This document shows, piece by piece, positions 6,927 to 7,748 of a stretch of 7,748 bases of DNA. Where the stretch lies: contig CALABM010000077.1 in the NCBI GenBank assembly GCA_937885815.1, positions 1-7,748 of the forward strand, read 5' to 3'. The notes under the pieces were generated by a model, which did no database searches, was not told the DNA's origin, and was given only the letters and a program-made list of their open reading frames with translations. The first letter of the stretch is position 1; the number at the start of each line of letters is the position of its first letter. Source of the DNA: an uncultured Verrucomicrobiales bacterium (GTDB lineage: Bacteria; Verrucomicrobiota; Verrucomicrobiia; Verrucomicrobiales; Akkermansiaceae). A program made the position numbers and the translations under genes.

Positions 6927-7001
6927 GTCATTCTGAACGGAGTGAAGAATCTGAATGCGTCAAGTGGATGTATTCAGATCCTTCGCTTAGCTCAGGATGA
7001 C
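6927..7001. repeat. Imperfect palindromic repeat, dispersed-element type
   Basis: Two 30-base arms (6927-6956 and 6972-7001) match as reverse complements at 24 of 30 positions, around a 15-base loop. The arms begin GTCATTCTGAAC and end GAGCTAAGC-type/AGGATGAC. I recognise this word (GTCATTCTGA...GAAGAATCTG) as a kind of intergenic palindrome dispersed in many Bacteroidetes and other genomes, but I cannot count copies here. A further inverted partial copy (ATTCTTCACTTCG, 6913-6925) pairs with 6938-6950 with one mismatch, so two hairpins compete. It fills the gap between the transporter and nanQ and may adjust mRNA stability or downstream expression. Confidence 0.75.
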
Positions 7002-7028
7002 AAGGAATGGATAAAATGGTATAATATA

Positions 7029-7475
7029 ATGATCGTATCAAATTTACAGAATAGTGCACGGGTGGAGAGCCTCCACCCGCTGTTCAAGCAACTCTTTGAC
7101 TATGTAAAGGCAAACGATTTGCTGAATGCGCCTCTCGGACGCATCGAATTGGATGGTGATAATTTGTTCATCAACAATGTGAATCCGGAATGTATCGCTG
7201 CTGAAAAGCAAGTGCTAGAAATGCATCGTGACTACATCGATGTACATATCCTTCTTACCGGTAAGGAAACCATCGGTTGGAAGGCGATTGAAGATTTGAA
7301 GAATATCACTCAGGAGTATCAGAAGGAAGGTGATTGTGCTTTGTCAGACGACCAGCCGACTACCTATGTCACTCTCCAGCCGGGCGAGTTCTGCATCGTT
7401 TATCCGGAAGATCCACATGCTCCGATCATCGGCGAAGGTAAAATCAGAAAATTAATTGGTAAAGTTAAACTTTAA
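7029..7475 (+). CDS. nanQ: YhcH/YjgK/YiaL family protein, probable sialic acid anomerase
   Basis: A 148-residue cytoplasmic cupin-like protein (DUF386), full length for the family. E. coli YhcH, now NanQ, sits in the nan operon and speeds conversion of alpha- to beta-N-acetylneuraminate; other members act on other sugars. Likely metal-site residues are H66 and H73 in M-H-R-D-Y-I-D-V-H, E80 in G-K-E, and H130 in Y-P-E-D-P-H-A-P, in the order expected for the family. The C-terminal K-L-I-G-K-V-K-L is also typical. ATG 7029 is chosen because it opens the conserved sequence. The frame remains open upstream to 6942, but that part is the palindromic repeat read as protein (it gives I-L-R-L-A-Q-D-D-K) and should not be annotated. 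The spacing of 14 bases to the next ATG indicates one operon with the lyase. Confidence 0.85.
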   Translation: MIVSNLQNSARVESLHPLFKQLFDYVKANDLLNAPLGRIELDGDNLFINNVNPECIAAEKQVLEMHRDYIDVHILLTGKETIGWKAIEDLKNITQEYQKEGDCALSDDQPTTYVTLQPGEFCIVYPEDPHAPIIGEGKIRKLIGKVKL

Positions 7476-7489
7476 AAGATAAAGATATT

Positions 7490-7748
7490 ATGGAAAAGAT
7501 TATTGGTCTTATTGACGCTCCTTTTACTCCGTTCTATGAAAACGGTGAAGTGAACTTGGAACCGATTCCTGCATACGCAGCGATGTTGCAAAAGAATGGT
7601 TTGCAGGGTGTATTTATCAATGGTTCATCGGGTGAAGGTTACATGTTGACCGACGAAGAACGCATGAAGTTGGCTGAAGCTTGGGTAGCTGCAGCTCCAG
7701 AAGGCTTCAAGGTGATTGTTCACGTAGGTAGCTGCTGTGTGAAGGCTA
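7490..7748 (+). CDS. nanA: N-acetylneuraminate lyase, N-terminal fragment
   Basis: The first 86 codons of a protein of the dihydrodipicolinate synthase/NAL superfamily; the gene runs off the right edge. The enzyme splits N-acetylneuraminate to N-acetylmannosamine and pyruvate through a lysine Schiff base in the cytoplasm. Visible features are the opening strand L-I-D-A-P-F-T-P-F, then G-V-F-I-N-G45-S-S-G-E49-G-Y, the pyruvate carboxylate-binding loop in its sialate-lyase form, and L-T-D-E-E-R after it. The catalytic Tyr and Lys lie beyond the window, so the assignment within the superfamily rests on the G-S-S-G-E-G-Y form and on the transporter and NanQ neighbours. The Bacteroides version is often called nanL. 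It starts 14 bases after nanQ, in A/T-rich sequence without a Shine-Dalgarno. Confidence 0.85.
   Translation, partial: MEKIIGLIDAPFTPFYENGEVNLEPIPAYAAMLQKNGLQGVFINGSSGEGYMLTDEERMKLAEAWVAAAPEGFKVIVHVGSCCVKA

Noticed and set aside
6913..7001. CRISPR array
   Set aside because: The repeated arms are inverted, not direct, and there are no evenly spaced units.
7020..7025. TATAAT just before nanQ
   Set aside because: It lies three bases from the ATG, has no partner -35 at proper spacing, and the surrounding genes use TAnnTTTG promoters. A chance A/T-rich match.

Overview
The window is a composite of two genomic styles. Positions 1 to about 3,900 are GC-rich. Codon choice there favours GAG for Glu and CTG/CTC for Leu, and start codons lack a clear Shine-Dalgarno. 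The gene set (mnmA end, an FHA-domain protein, a secreted GH95 fucosidase) fits a mucin-associated gut verrucomicrobium such as Akkermansia; that taxon is an inference. From about 3,950 to the end the DNA is richer in AT and favours GAA and TTG. Its promoters are of the Bacteroides type (TAnnTTTG), and its proteins look like those of Bacteroides.

Layout. On the + strand: the 3' end of mnmA (1-282), a terminator followed by a promoter-like stretch, an FHA protein with an N-terminal coiled coil (412-1131), and a GH95 alpha-L-fucosidase (1171-3630). A strong bidirectional terminator (3659-3691) separates the fucosidase from convergent metY on the - strand (3710-4999). A symmetric divergent promoter region (5041-5100) drives metY one way and a hotdog-fold acyl-CoA thioesterase (5122-5565) the other. 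The thioesterase ends in its own terminator. A new Bacteroides-type promoter then starts a sialic acid operon: an MFS transporter (5675-6907), a dispersed-type palindromic repeat, a YhcH/NanQ-family protein (7029-7475), and the first 86 codons of an N-acetylneuraminate lyase (7490 to the edge).

How it works together. The fucosidase would release fucose from host glycans, and the right-hand operon would import sialic acid, probably interconvert its anomers, and cleave it to ManNAc and pyruvate. Both fit life on mucin.

The most interesting point is that the change of style does not fall between genes. It falls inside metY, near codons 349-363 (3911-3955). The last ~67 codons use left-hand-style codons, while the first ~349 use Bacteroides-style codons, and the reading frame is intact. 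This looks like a recombination joint in a conserved gene that brought in a Bacteroides segment carrying sialic acid catabolism. A metagenomic assembly chimera at the same conserved stretch would look identical and must be excluded first. No transposase, integrase, tRNA or CRISPR array is visible.
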